A DNA stretch of 64,000 nt, from the NCBI RefSeq assembly GCF_014205215.1, contig NZ_JACHNC010000001.1, forward strand, positions 2,795,001-2,859,000. The letters run 5' to 3'. Origin of the DNA: Actinoplanes lobatus (GTDB lineage: Bacteria; Actinomycetota; Actinomycetes; Mycobacteriales; Micromonosporaceae). Positions within the stretch are counted from its first letter, which is position 1. Every line of letters starts with the position of its first letter. Of this stretch, positions 1-8,785 are shown one piece after another. Position numbers and translations under genes: made by a program. The notes under the pieces are model-generated. The model was not told the origin of the DNA. It did no database searches and saw only the letters and a program-made list of their open reading frames with translations.

Positions 1-932
1 GCGAACCTCTCCCGCAGGATCGCGTGGCGGGTCATCTCCCCGTACGGCGAAGGGGTTGGATTGCCTTTGAGCTGCGCCGCGATGTCGTGGTGGCAGCACG
101 GGGCGGCCAGCACCCACCGGGCCTCCCAGCCGACCGCCCGGGCCAGCGCCTGGTCGGTGGCCGTGTCGCAGGCGTGCAGGGCGAGCACCAGGTCCGGCTG
201 GAACGGCAGCTCGGCCTCCTCGATCGTCCCGGCCACGAACGCCACCTCGGCGGAGCAGCCGAGTTCGGCGGCGACGGCGCTGTTGCGTACCCGCTGATCC
301 TCTCGGACATCGACCCCCACGACCTGGACGTGCGCGCCCCGGCCGGACAGATATCGATAGGCCGCGAAGGTGAGGTAGGCGTTGCCGCAGCCGAGGTCGA
401 CGACGCGCAGCGGGCTCGGCAGCTCGTCGGGCAGGGTCGCGGCGAGCGCGCGCAGGAAGGCGTCGATCTGGCGGCGCTTCGCCGCGGTGCCGCCGACCAC
501 CGAGAACAGCGGGTCGCCCGGATCGAGCAGCCACTGCTTGGCCCGGTCGTGGCCCTCGGCGGCGCGCGGCGCGGCGACGGTTCCGGCCCGGTGCACCTGC
601 GCGTCGCCCTTCTTGGTGATCCGCACCTGCACGGTGGCCGAATCGGTCTCCACGTGCCAGTTGCCGAACGGCTCGGCCAGCAGCTCGTCGACCGCCGCGG
701 CGGCCTCCGGGCCGGGCGCGACGTTCCGCGTGTACGGCCGAGCACCGTCATCGGTGACGATCTGTAGTTTCCGCCCGTGCTTGAGAGTTACCGGCCGTAC
801 CTGGGCCCTGGTCACCGACGGTACGTGCCCGCGGCGCCGGCCGGCCGCGACGGCCCGGGTGAGGCCCGGTGCGAGCAGGAGCTCCCGCACCTCGGCGAGG
901 ACTGTTTCGAGCGGTTCTGGCATGGAATCCAT
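1..932 (-). CDS. Class I SAM-dependent methyltransferase (Methyltransf_32-like), partial
   Basis: The minus-strand frame is open from about 932 to the window edge, so the C-terminus is missing. The last 130 or so visible residues hold a SAM-binding motif I (DLGCGNAYLTFA), an acidic loop (VVGVDVRED), and HACDTATD followed by APCCHHDI. The paired Cys/His after the Rossmann core is typical of the METTL25/Methyltransf_32 type of methyltransferase. Two in-frame ATGs (932 and 923) are possible starts, and neither has a strong ribosome binding site. The roughly 150-residue N-terminal region is probably for substrate recognition. The substrate cannot be told from sequence. It is divergent from the heme oxygenase gene. 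Confidence 0.82.
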   Translation of the reverse strand, partial: MDSMPEPLETVLAEVRELLLAPGLTRAVAAGRRRGHVPSVTRAQVRPVTLKHGRKLQIVTDDGARPYTRNVAPGPEAAAAVDELLAEPFGNWHVETDSATVQVRITKKGDAQVHRAGTVAAPRAAEGHDRAKQWLLDPGDPLFSVVGGTAAKRRQIDAFLRALAATLPDELPSPLRVVDLGCGNAYLTFAAYRYLSGRGAHVQVVGVDVREDQRVRNSAVAAELGCSAEVAFVAGTIEEAELPFQPDLVLALHACDTATDQALARAVGWEARWVLAAPCCHHDIAAQLKGNPTPSPYGEMTRHAILRERF

Positions 933-1028
933 TCTGCCCGGCGCCCGGGATGTCTCCGCGGGGCTGTGGATCTCGCGCGACGCGGTTAGGTTGATCGATG
1001 TAGAAGAAGAAGACGAGGTGCCCCCCAC

Positions 1029-1685
1029 ATGTCGTTCCTCGCCGATTCCTCCGCGCCCACGCTGCTCACCGCCCGCCTGCGGGAGGCCACCAGACAGGAG
1101 CACGCCGCGGCGCGGCACAGCCCGTTCATCGACGGGATAGCCTCCGGGCGCCTGCCGATGGCCGCGTACGCCGAACTGCTGGCCCAGTACTGGTTCATCT
1201 ACGAGTCACTGGAGTTGGCCGCCGGCGCGATGGCCGACGACCCGGTGGCCCGGCGGTTCGTCTACCCGGAGCTGTACCGGATGCCGTCGCTCGGGTCCGA
1301 CCTGCGGTTCCTGTTCGGGCCGCGCTGGCAGAGCCGGATCACCGCGCTGCCGGCCACGACCACCTACTGCACGCGGATCCGCACTGCCGCGTTCGACCGG
1401 GCCACCGGATATGTGGCCCATCACTGCACCCGCTACCTGGGCGACCTCTCCGGCGGGCAGTGGCTGGGGCAGGCGGTCGTCGGGGCGTACGGGTTCCGCC
1501 GCCACGGATACCGGTTCTTCGTGTTCGAGGGCGTCGACCCGGCGTTGTTCCGGGCCCGCTACCGGGAGCGGCTCAACGCCGTCCCGTGGAGCCGGCCCGA
1601 GCAGGACGCCTTCGTGAGCGAGGTGTCCGCTGCGTTCCGCCTGAACATCGACCTGCTGGCCGAGTTGTGGGAGGGCTGGACCTGA
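1029..1685 (+). CDS. hmuO: Heme oxygenase (biliverdin-producing)
   Basis: 218 residues, the usual size for bacterial heme oxygenases, which open heme to biliverdin, CO and iron in the cytosol. His25 in TRQEHAAAR is the expected proximal heme ligand. GDLSGGQ at residues 138-144 is the glycine-rich distal-helix signature. A GAGG element lies upstream of the ATG. No transporter or siderophore gene is adjacent, so whether it serves iron acquisition or heme turnover is open. It ends just before a strong bidirectional hairpin shared with the convergent helicase gene. Confidence 0.93.
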   Translation: MSFLADSSAPTLLTARLREATRQEHAAARHSPFIDGIASGRLPMAAYAELLAQYWFIYESLELAAGAMADDPVARRFVYPELYRMPSLGSDLRFLFGPRWQSRITALPATTTYCTRIRTAAFDRATGYVAHHCTRYLGDLSGGQWLGQAVVGAYGFRRHGYRFFVFEGVDPALFRARYRERLNAVPWSRPEQDAFVSEVSAAFRLNIDLLAELWEGWT

Positions 1686-1689
1686 CAGT

Positions 1690-1739
1690 GGATCTTGGAC
1701 GACCAGCCACCGCATCCGGTGGTCAATCGTCCAAGATCC
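1690..1739. terminator. Bidirectional terminator between hmuO and helicase
   Basis: A 13-bp perfect inverted repeat (GGATCTTGGACGA at 1690-1702, its complement at 1727-1739) encloses a second inner stem CCACCG/CGGTGG. It lies between two convergent stop codons, as expected for a shared terminator. Confidence 0.8.
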
Positions 1740-1752
1740 GCACAAAAAGGGG

Positions 1753-3558
1753 TCAGGCGTCCGAGGCGGTGCGGGTGGTGCGGCGACGGCGCCGCCGGGG
1801 AGCGTCGGCCTCGTCCGGTGAGTCCGCGGCGGTGGGCTCGGACGCCGGAGCGGAATCGGACGCCGGAGCCGAGTCGGGCGCCGGAGCGGAGTCGGGCGCC
1901 GGAGCGGAGTCGGGCGCCGGAGCCGAGTCGGACGCCGGAGCGTCGCCCTCGGAGAAGACCAGTGAGGTGGCGGTCGTCCGGCGACGACGGGTCCGGGCAC
2001 GAGGAGCGGCCTCGTCCGAGCCGGTGACCGCGCCCTGCGCCTCGGAAGCGCCGGATTGCGCCTCGGAAGCGCCGGAGGGCGTACCGGACTGGGTCTCGGA
2101 GTCCTCGACCACCCGCCGCCGGCGACGCTGCCGCTGAGGCCGCTCAGCCTCGTCCGAAGGAGCCGCGGAAGCGGAGGTGGACGGCCCGGAGTCGCCTCCA
2201 CGTGAGCGCCCGCGCCCGCGCCCGCGGCCGTTACCGCGCCGCCCACCGACGCCGCCGAGATCCTCCTCGACCTCGGCCGACAGCCCGGCCCGGCTCCGCT
2301 CGGCGGTCGGCAGCGTGCCCGAGACGTCGGTCGGGATCTCCAGGTCGGCGTAGAGCGCGGGCGACGTGTGGTACGTCTCCGGCGGCTCCGGCATGCTGAG
2401 GCCGAGCGACTTGTCGATCAGCACCCAGCGCGGCATGTCCTCCCAGTCCACGAAGGTGACCGCGACACCGGTGGCGCCCGCCCGGCCGGTGCGGCCGATG
2501 CGGTGCGTGTAGGTCTCCGGGTCCTCCGGGCAGTCGTAGTTGATCACGTGGGTGACGCCCGAGACGTCCAGCCCGCGGGCCGCCACGTCGGTCGCCACCA
2601 GCACGTCGATCTTGCCGCTGCGGAACGCCCGCAGAGCACGCTCGCGCGCGCCCTGGCCCAGGTCACCGTGGACGGCGGCGACCGCGAACCCGCGGAAGTC
2701 GAGGTCCTCGGCCACCCGGTCGGCGGCCCGCTTGGTACGGGTGAAGATCATCGTGAGGGACCGCTCGCGCGCCTGGAGGATGCGCGCCACCATCTCCAGC
2801 TTGTTCAGCGGGTGGGTGCGGTAGACGACCTGCTTGGTGAGCGGCGACGGGCCGCTCTCGGTGGTGTGCCCGGCGTGGATGGTGACCGGGTTGCGCAGGA
2901 ACCGCCGGGACAGGGCGACGATCGGGTCCGGCATGGTGGCCGAGAACAGCATGGTCTGCCGGTGCTCCGGGATCATCGCCAGGATCTTCTCGACGTCCTC
3001 CAGGAAGCCCAGGTCGAGCATCCGGTCGGCCTCGTCGAGCACCAGGGCCTGGATCGAGCTCAGCTTCAGCTGCTTCTGCTTGCACAGGTCGAGCAGGCGG
3101 CCGGGGGTGCCGACCAGGATCTCGACGCCCTTCTTGAGCGCCTCGACCTGAGGCTCGTATGCCACCCCGCCGTAGATCGGCAGAACCCGGACACCCCGGG
3201 TGCTGCCCGCCGCGGCGAGGTCGCGGGCCACCTGAATGCCCAGCTCACGGGTGGGGACGACGATCAGGGCCTGGGGCTGCCCGGTGGCGCCCTCGACAGG
3301 GGAGGTGACCCGCTCCAGCAGTGGCAGACCGAAGCCGAGGGTCTTGCCGGTGCCGGTGGGCGCCTGGCCGATGAGGTCGGTGCCGCGCAGCGCGATCGGA
3401 AGTGCGTACTCCTGGATCGCGAACGCGTGAGTGATGCCCGCCTTGGCCAGAGCCTCCACCGTCTCGGCGCGAACGCCCAGCTCAGCGAAGGTGGGGCTGT
3501 CGGGACGGACCGGCGCGCGGGTAGTTACGGGGACTAGAGCTTGCTCGTTGTCGGTCAT
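1753..3558 (-). CDS. rhlE: DEAD-box ATP-dependent RNA helicase, RhlE-like
   Basis: 601 residues. The helicase core spans about residues 20-400: Q-motif with FAIQEYALPIAL, Walker A APTGTGKT, DEAD in VLDEADRM, SAT, and motif VI HRIGRTGRAG. It is predicted to unwind structured RNA in ribosome assembly or mRNA decay. The last 180 or so residues are low-complexity: a Gly/Arg-rich stretch (GRGRGRGRSRGG), acidic/Ala-Pro runs, 18-bp-periodic APDSAP repeats and a final RRRRRTTRT basic tail, typical of RNA-binding, disordered helicase tails in actinobacteria. Gene order with DUF3107 and TetR matches Rv3211-Rv3208A-Rv3208. Confidence 0.95.
   Translation of the reverse strand: MTDNEQALVPVTTRAPVRPDSPTFAELGVRAETVEALAKAGITHAFAIQEYALPIALRGTDLIGQAPTGTGKTLGFGLPLLERVTSPVEGATGQPQALIVVPTRELGIQVARDLAAAGSTRGVRVLPIYGGVAYEPQVEALKKGVEILVGTPGRLLDLCKQKQLKLSSIQALVLDEADRMLDLGFLEDVEKILAMIPEHRQTMLFSATMPDPIVALSRRFLRNPVTIHAGHTTESGPSPLTKQVVYRTHPLNKLEMVARILQARERSLTMIFTRTKRAADRVAEDLDFRGFAVAAVHGDLGQGARERALRAFRSGKIDVLVATDVAARGLDVSGVTHVINYDCPEDPETYTHRIGRTGRAGATGVAVTFVDWEDMPRWVLIDKSLGLSMPEPPETYHTSPALYADLEIPTDVSGTLPTAERSRAGLSAEVEEDLGGVGGRRGNGRGRGRGRSRGGDSGPSTSASAAPSDEAERPQRQRRRRRVVEDSETQSGTPSGASEAQSGASEAQGAVTGSDEAAPRARTRRRRTTATSLVFSEGDAPASDSAPAPDSAPAPDSAPAPDSAPASDSAPASEPTAADSPDEADAPRRRRRRTTRTASDA
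1841..1942 (-). repeat. 18-bp tandem repeat in helicase tail
   Basis: About 5.7 copies of an 18-bp unit (gacgccggagcggaatcg and close variants, read on +) encode a hexapeptide repeat of Ala, Pro, Asp and Ser in the helicase C-terminal tail. The unit is a multiple of three, so copy-number changes would keep the frame. Confidence 0.85.
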
Positions 3559-3736
3559 GAAGTTTTACGGGTGCCCTCTCGTGGTGCGCCCGTCGAAAAG
3601 CTCTGGGGCGCGGTCTCGTATAGGCGCGGGCCGCACGCTCGAAAGCGGGCCACACGCTGGCCGTCGACTCGACAGATCGACGGCGACTCAGGCCACTCTA
3701 CCCGACCTGCTAGCAGACGCATCCAAGAGAGAGTTA

Positions 3737-3770
3737 CGGGAGGGCACCCTGAGACCAGGGTGCCCTCCCG
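3737..3770 (-). terminator. Terminator after the DUF3107 gene
   Basis: A 15-bp perfect stem, CGGGAGGGCACCCTG paired with its complement around a 4-base AGAC loop, 22 bp past the DUF3107 stop codon. The roughly 165 bp between this hairpin and the helicase start is expected to hold the helicase promoter. I see no other structure in it. Confidence 0.8.
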
Positions 3771-3791
3771 TGATGAAACTCAGCGAGCGTT

Positions 3792-4016
3792 TCAGCGTGT
3801 GGTGAAGCCGAACGGGCGGTGCGACGCCTCGGCGATCTCCACGTAGGCCACCTTGGTGATCGGAATGATCACCTTGCGGCCCTTCTCGTCGGTGAGTGTC
3901 AGGACACCGTCCTTGGCCAGAGCCTCCGTTACGGCCTGCTCGACCTCCGCCGGAGTCTGAGCGCTCTCCAGCACAAGCTCACGCGGCGACTGTTGCACGC
4001 CGATCTTGACCTCCAC
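3792..4016 (-). CDS. DUF3107 family small protein
   Basis: 74 residues, conserved in actinobacteria (M. tuberculosis TB9.4/Rv3208A family). I place the start at GTG 4016 (VEVKIGVQ), since AGGAGG sits six bases upstream. A longer TTG reading from 4031 would run through that ribosome binding site. No catalytic motif is visible. The sequence KIGVQ...REL and KVAYVEIA fits a compact alpha/beta fold. It sits between a helicase and a TetR regulator on the same strand. Function unknown. Confidence 0.88.
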   Translation of the reverse strand: MEVKIGVQQSPRELVLESAQTPAEVEQAVTEALAKDGVLTLTDEKGRKVIIPITKVAYVEIAEASHRPFGFTTR

Positions 4017-4056
4017 GGAGCCCCTCCTCAAGAAATCCGTCTACCCGATCGAAAGG

Positions 4057-4716
4057 CTATCCGATTTCCGCAGCCGTACCGGCCGTTGAACCACCCTGCA
4101 GCGGGAAGCTGGCGATCCCACGCCAGATCAGCGCAGCTACGAGCGCTTCGGCTTCAGCTTTGGGCGTACGCCGGCCGTTGGCGAGCCAGAACTGCGCCGC
4201 CTGCCCGGCCGCCCCGGCGAGGCCGGAGGCGAGCAGTTCGGCCTGGTCCGGCCGGAGGCCGGTGTCCGAGATGATGGTGTCGGTCACGGCCGCGATGCAG
4301 CCCTGCTCGACCCGCTCCACCCGCTGGCGGACCTGGGGGTCGTTGCGCAGGTCCGACTCGAAGACGAGCCGGAACGCCTCGCTCTCGTGATCCATGAAGT
4401 CGAAGTACGCCCGGACGGCGCCCTTCACCCGGTCCTTGTTGTCGGGGGACGCCAGCATGGCCCCGCGCACCTTGGCGATTATCGCGTCGCAGTGCGTGTC
4501 CAGCAGGGCCAGGTAGAGCTCCAGCTTGCCAGGGAAGTGTTGGTAGAGAACGGGCTTCGAGACGCCCGCCCGCTCCGCGATGTCGTCCATCGCGGCGGCG
4601 TGGTAGCCGTGCGCGACGAAGATCTGCTGCGCGGCGGCGAGCAACTGCTTGCGTCGCGCCGATCGGGGCAGGCGGGTGGGTCGTGCGGTCTGTTGCCCGC
4701 CGGACGCAGCGGTCAT
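4057..4716 (-). CDS. TetR family transcriptional regulator
   Basis: 219 residues. The N-terminal HTH covers about residues 22-65 with the typical IAERAGVSKPVLYQHFPGKLELY recognition-helix sequence. The C-terminal ligand-binding part contains DHESEAFRLVFESDL. The start at 4716 is chosen because GGAGG lies eight bases upstream; a longer frame to 4800 has no such site. It is the counterpart of Rv3208. It is divergent from the proline-rich protein gene across about 157 bp, so control of that gene and of itself is plausible. The ligand is unknown. Confidence 0.93.
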   Translation of the reverse strand: MTAASGGQQTARPTRLPRSARRKQLLAAAQQIFVAHGYHAAAMDDIAERAGVSKPVLYQHFPGKLELYLALLDTHCDAIIAKVRGAMLASPDNKDRVKGAVRAYFDFMDHESEAFRLVFESDLRNDPQVRQRVERVEQGCIAAVTDTIISDTGLRPDQAELLASGLAGAAGQAAQFWLANGRRTPKAEAEALVAALIWRGIASFPLQGGSTAGTAAEIG

Positions 4717-4873
4717 TTCTGTGAACCTCCAGGGGGTCGGTCCCCGCGGTTTGGCTTCCTGGATTGCCCGGATCGGCTCATGTCGCGGTCGTGCGGGCAA
4801 TTGTCGCGACGCTGCAACTTATCGCCACTGCAACGACACGGTAGCCTCAGCGGGGGCGAGCGAGGAGCACGCG

Positions 4874-6625
4874 GTGGATGAATCAGGGCATTCCGGAGAA
4901 GCCGGAGCCTCAACGGGTGGCAACGGCGCCGACTCGCATGACCGCAACCGGGTGAACGGCTGGGCGAGCACCGACAGTCCGTGGTCCAGCAATGGAGCTG
5001 CATTGGAGCAGGGAGTGGACACGCCACCATGGCGGCGTCCGTCGGATGGGCGAACCTTCGGCCGGCAGCAGTTCCCACCGGAACGACCCTTCGGGGCCGC
5101 GCCGTCGTCGGCTGTTCCGGCGCCCCAGCCGGGCTCCGAGATTCCCCCGCCAGGGGACACCGCTCCGTGGCCGGACCGCAACCGCCTCGCCGACATCCTC
5201 GGCCACCGGCGGCCTCCCGCGCCGTCGTCCGGGGCGCCCGCCCCGAGCAGCGCACCCCCGTATCCGTACGAGGGTGATCTCGACGACTCGTACCGCGATC
5301 CGGGACCGCAGCGCGGCTCGGCGCCGCTGACCCGGCCCGACTGGGCTCCCGACTCGCCCGCGCCGGTCTCCTCCGAGCCGATCCGCTCCCGGCACGCCCT
5401 GGTCACCGACACGCTCGCCCAGGGACTGCCCCAGTTCGACGCCCCGCCGGCCGACGGGGACCCGGCGACGGCCCGTTCGGCGTACGATGCGTCGAGCTTC
5501 CCGCATCACCCGTCCTATGCACCGCCCCCCGCGTTCCCGGGTCTCCCGGAGCCGGCCCCCACGGCCGGCACCGAGGGTGAGCCGAGCGGGACACTGCCCC
5601 AGCGCGTCCCGGCCCAGCCGGACGTCCCGAGAGTTCCGGAGCCGCCCTCCGTGGAGCCATCGGCCGAAGCGCCCGCCCTGGCGCGCATCGCGACGCACCT
5701 GCGTCGCGGTGACGTCGTGCCGGCGCAGGAGCGTCAGGAGGGCTTCGACGTCCAGGACATCCTCGCCGCGGTCCGCGAGGTCGACGGTGTGCGTGACGCC
5801 TCGCTGCGGGCCACCCCGGCGGGGGCGCACAGCCTCCGGCTGGACCTGTCCGACGGCGCCGACCCGGCCGAGGTGAGCCGCCAGGTGGCCCGCCTCCTCC
5901 AGGACCGGATGGGCCTCGACGCGGCCATGCCCGGTGACCCGCCGGCCGCCCTGCGCCCGCCGTCGAACCCGTCCCGGACCCCGCTGCTGCCCACCCAGCC
6001 GACCCGGCCGGGCCGGGCCGCGGCCCCGGTCGCCCCGGTGTCGTCGATGCCCGTGCCCGCACCGATCCCGGTCGCTCCGGTGCCCCCGGTCGCGCCGGTG
6101 TCCGCCATGCCGCGGATCCCGGTCGAGGAACCCCGGCCGCGGATGGTGAACGCGGGCGCCTCGCTGGTGCCGGCCGACGCCTCCAGGCCACGCCCACTGG
6201 ACCCGGGCGACAACCCGGGCCCCCGCGTGATCATCGAGAACGTGCACGTCAACACGTTCGGTGCGGACGCCACCGTCGAGGTGCGGCTGCGCGCCGGCGG
6301 GCGGACCGCCTCCGGCGTGGCGACCGGCCCGGCCGTCGACGGCTACCTGCTGCGCCTCTGCGCCACGGCCACCGCCGGCGCGGTCGACGACCTGCTCTCC
6401 GCCTCCCAGCACCAGGACGGCCCGGCCCGCTGCTTCGTCGAACACGCCTCCGCCGTCTCGTTCGGCCCGATGCAGGTCGCCGTGGTGGTGCTGCTGTTGT
6501 CCTGCGGCGGCGGCTGGGTCGAGCAACTGGCCGGTTCCGCCGTGGTCACCGGCGATGACCGGCACGCCATGGTCCGCGCCACACTGGCGGCGGTCAATCG
6601 GCGGCTTGAGGCACTCTTGGCTTGA
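4874..6625 (+). CDS. Proline-rich actinobacterial protein with conserved C-terminal domain
   Basis: 583 residues from GTG 4874, which has GAGGAG six bases upstream; a longer frame to 4649 would overlap the divergent TetR gene. Residues 1-230 and 330-430 are Pro/Ala/Ser-rich and probably disordered. A short ordered segment (VQDILAAVREVDGVRDASLR...) lies near 280-340. The final 130 residues (from VIIENVHVN through GPAVDGYLLRLCA to AVNRRLEALLA) look like a folded alpha/beta domain. No signal peptide or clear membrane segment. It is translationally coupled to the following hydrolase (TGATG). I do not recognise a function. Confidence 0.85.
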   Translation: MDESGHSGEAGASTGGNGADSHDRNRVNGWASTDSPWSSNGAALEQGVDTPPWRRPSDGRTFGRQQFPPERPFGAAPSSAVPAPQPGSEIPPPGDTAPWPDRNRLADILGHRRPPAPSSGAPAPSSAPPYPYEGDLDDSYRDPGPQRGSAPLTRPDWAPDSPAPVSSEPIRSRHALVTDTLAQGLPQFDAPPADGDPATARSAYDASSFPHHPSYAPPPAFPGLPEPAPTAGTEGEPSGTLPQRVPAQPDVPRVPEPPSVEPSAEAPALARIATHLRRGDVVPAQERQEGFDVQDILAAVREVDGVRDASLRATPAGAHSLRLDLSDGADPAEVSRQVARLLQDRMGLDAAMPGDPPAALRPPSNPSRTPLLPTQPTRPGRAAAPVAPVSSMPVPAPIPVAPVPPVAPVSAMPRIPVEEPRPRMVNAGASLVPADASRPRPLDPGDNPGPRVIIENVHVNTFGADATVEVRLRAGGRTASGVATGPAVDGYLLRLCATATAGAVDDLLSASQHQDGPARCFVEHASAVSFGPMQVAVVVLLLSCGGGWVEQLAGSAVVTGDDRHAMVRATLAAVNRRLEALLA

Positions 6626-7572
6626 TGAAGGGTGCGGTTCTGGCCGACGACAGTGCGCTGTTGCCGGCGGATGTGGTTCCGCCTCCGTGGCCCGCGCGCC
6701 GGGTCACGGTCGGCGGCGCGATGCTGCATGTCCGCGACACACCGGCACAGAGCCCCGGCGCCGAGCCCGCCGTCTACGTGCACGGGCTCGGCGGCTCCGC
6801 ACAGAACTTCACCGATCTCGCCGGGCTGCTCGCCGACCGGCTCGACGGCCAGGCGATCGACCTACCCGGTTTCGGCTACAGCGACCCGAGCCCGCGCTAC
6901 TCCATCGCGGCCTTCGCGGCCACCGTGATCGACTACCTGGAGCACGCCGGCCGCGGCCCGGTCCACCTGATCGGCAATTCGCTCGGCGGCTCCATCTCGG
7001 TGCGGGTCGCGGCCCTGCGGCCCGACCTGGTGCGCACGCTCACGCTGATCTCCCCGGCCATGCCGTTCCTGGACCCCCGGCGGACCGCGCAGGGCCCGGT
7101 GCTGCCGCTGCTCGCGATGCCCGCCGCCGATCGCCTGATGGCCTGGGCGCTCACCCGGGTCACCGCCGAGCAGATGGCCGAGCAGGTTCTGGCCGCCTGC
7201 TTCGGCGACACCACGAGGGTGCATCCGCAGCGCCGCGCCGAGGCGCTGGAGGAGATCCAGCTCCGCTACACGGTCGCCCACTACCCGAAGGCCTATCTGG
7301 GCACGCTGCGCGGCCTGGTCAGCAGCTTCCTCCGGGCGTACCTTCCGGGAGCCGACTCGCAGTGGCGCCTCGCCGCCCGCATCCAGGCGCCCACCCTGGT
7401 CATCGGCGGCCTCAACGACCGCCTGGTCGACCCCCGCGTACCCGCCCAGGTCGCCAGGGTCATTCCGGACGGCCGCCTGCTGATCCTCCCCGGCGTCGGC
7501 CACGTCGCCCAGATGGAGGTCCCGCGTCTGGTCGCCCGCGGCATCATCGGCCTGCTCGACGACACCCGATGA
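6625..7572 (+). CDS. Alpha/beta hydrolase
   Basis: 315 residues. Oxyanion region HGLGGSAQNF, nucleophile elbow GNSLGGS, acid in GGLNDRLVDP and catalytic His in GVGHVAQME make a complete Ser-Asp-His triad. ATG 6625 overlaps the upstream stop by one base, so the two genes are coupled. No signal peptide. The substrate (ester, lipid or epoxide-type) cannot be predicted. Confidence 0.93.
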   Translation: MKGAVLADDSALLPADVVPPPWPARRVTVGGAMLHVRDTPAQSPGAEPAVYVHGLGGSAQNFTDLAGLLADRLDGQAIDLPGFGYSDPSPRYSIAAFAATVIDYLEHAGRGPVHLIGNSLGGSISVRVAALRPDLVRTLTLISPAMPFLDPRRTAQGPVLPLLAMPAADRLMAWALTRVTAEQMAEQVLAACFGDTTRVHPQRRAEALEEIQLRYTVAHYPKAYLGTLRGLVSSFLRAYLPGADSQWRLAARIQAPTLVIGGLNDRLVDPRVPAQVARVIPDGRLLILPGVGHVAQMEVPRLVARGIIGLLDDTR

Positions 7573-7757
7573 CCCTCCCGGCCGTCCTTCCGGCCTGCTG
7601 AGCCCTCCCTTCCTCCCGGCGACGACTTCTCCGGTACGGGCTACCCGCTCTCGATCGTGTATTTCCGGATCGCCTGCCCGGTCCGGGCCGCGGAGCGCCC
7701 GCCGGGCTGATGCGGTGGTCCGGGTCCTTTCCGGCACGTAGGCACGCCCCGGGACGA

Positions 7758-8744
7758 ATGAGGTTGCATGTTGTAACAAAGGGCACAAGATCTTCGATGG
7801 GTGGGAAGCGGAAGCCCGGTGTGGGAATCTGGGAGCCGATGATTTCGCCTGCCGCCCCGCCCCGTGAGTCGCGGACCTCGTCCGGCACGGACCGTTGGCG
7901 GCAGTCCTGGCTGATCGTCCTGCTCGCCACCGCGGTGCTGTTCGCGGCCGTCGCGATCGGCCGGCAGTTCCTCGCCGGCGCCGCCCCGCCCGGCAACCCG
8001 GTGGCCGCGGCCTCTCCCGCCGAGGCGGCCGTTCCCGCACCGTCCGAGGTTCCGTCGATCGCGCCGGGCAGCCCGTCCCCGGCCGTCCCGGCCGATTCCA
8101 CCGCGGCCGAGACACCGGTGTTCCCGGCCGACGGCGTGATGCAGATCGACGGCGCGGTCCCGGCCGAGGGGTCCGGTGATTTCGAGTACGCGGGCGGTCG
8201 CAGCCCCGTCTACGGCACGCGGGGCCCGGTGCTCCGCTTCAAGGTCGCGGTGGAGAAGGGCAGCGGCGAGGACGTGCCCGCCTTCGCCGCGCAGGTGGTC
8301 GCCACCCTCTCCGACGAGCGCGGCTGGACCGGTTCCGGCGGGCTGCGGATGCAGATGGTCGACAGCGCCGAGAAGGCGGACTTCACGATCTACCTCGCCA
8401 CCCGGGAGACCGCGGGGCTGATGTGCGAGCGGGGCGGCACCAACATCCGGATCGGCGGGGTGCCGTTCACGTCGTGCCGGGCCACCGGGAAGGTCATCCT
8501 CAATCTGGACCGCTGGCGTAAGTCGGCCCGTCCCTACGTGGAGTCGGGTGCCGGTCTGGCCGCGTACCGGCAGTACGTGATCAACCATGAGGTCGGGCAC
8601 GAGCTGGGCCACCGGCACGAGGGCTGTCCCAAGGCGGGCGGCCCGGCCCCGGTGATGGTCCAGCAGACCCTCACGCTTCGTGGCTGCAAGCCCTACTCGT
8701 GGCCGCGCCGCAACGACGAGAACCTGACCGGCCCGTCACTCTGA
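7758..8744 (+). CDS. DUF3152 membrane-anchored zincin-like protein (copy 1)
   Basis: About 328 residues. The start is uncertain: ATGs at 7710, 7758 and 7797 are all in frame and none has a strong ribosome binding site. A single membrane segment (WLIVLLATAVLFAAVAIG) follows a short cytoplasmic N-terminus. A Pro/Ala linker leads to the DUF3152 domain, which has FKVAVEKGSGEDVPAFA and the zinc-protease-like HEVGHELGHRHEGC near the end. The HExxHxxxxxH-type spacing suggests a metzincin-like site, which is inferred. It is the counterpart of Rv3207c. Cys pairs around the motif may form disulfides outside the membrane. Confidence 0.88.
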   Translation: MRLHVVTKGTRSSMGGKRKPGVGIWEPMISPAAPPRESRTSSGTDRWRQSWLIVLLATAVLFAAVAIGRQFLAGAAPPGNPVAAASPAEAAVPAPSEVPSIAPGSPSPAVPADSTAAETPVFPADGVMQIDGAVPAEGSGDFEYAGGRSPVYGTRGPVLRFKVAVEKGSGEDVPAFAAQVVATLSDERGWTGSGGLRMQMVDSAEKADFTIYLATRETAGLMCERGGTNIRIGGVPFTSCRATGKVILNLDRWRKSARPYVESGAGLAAYRQYVINHEVGHELGHRHEGCPKAGGPAPVMVQQTLTLRGCKPYSWPRRNDENLTGPSL

Positions 8745-8785
8745 CGCTGTTCCGGTACGGAAATCCGAAAGTCCTGTGACAGACG

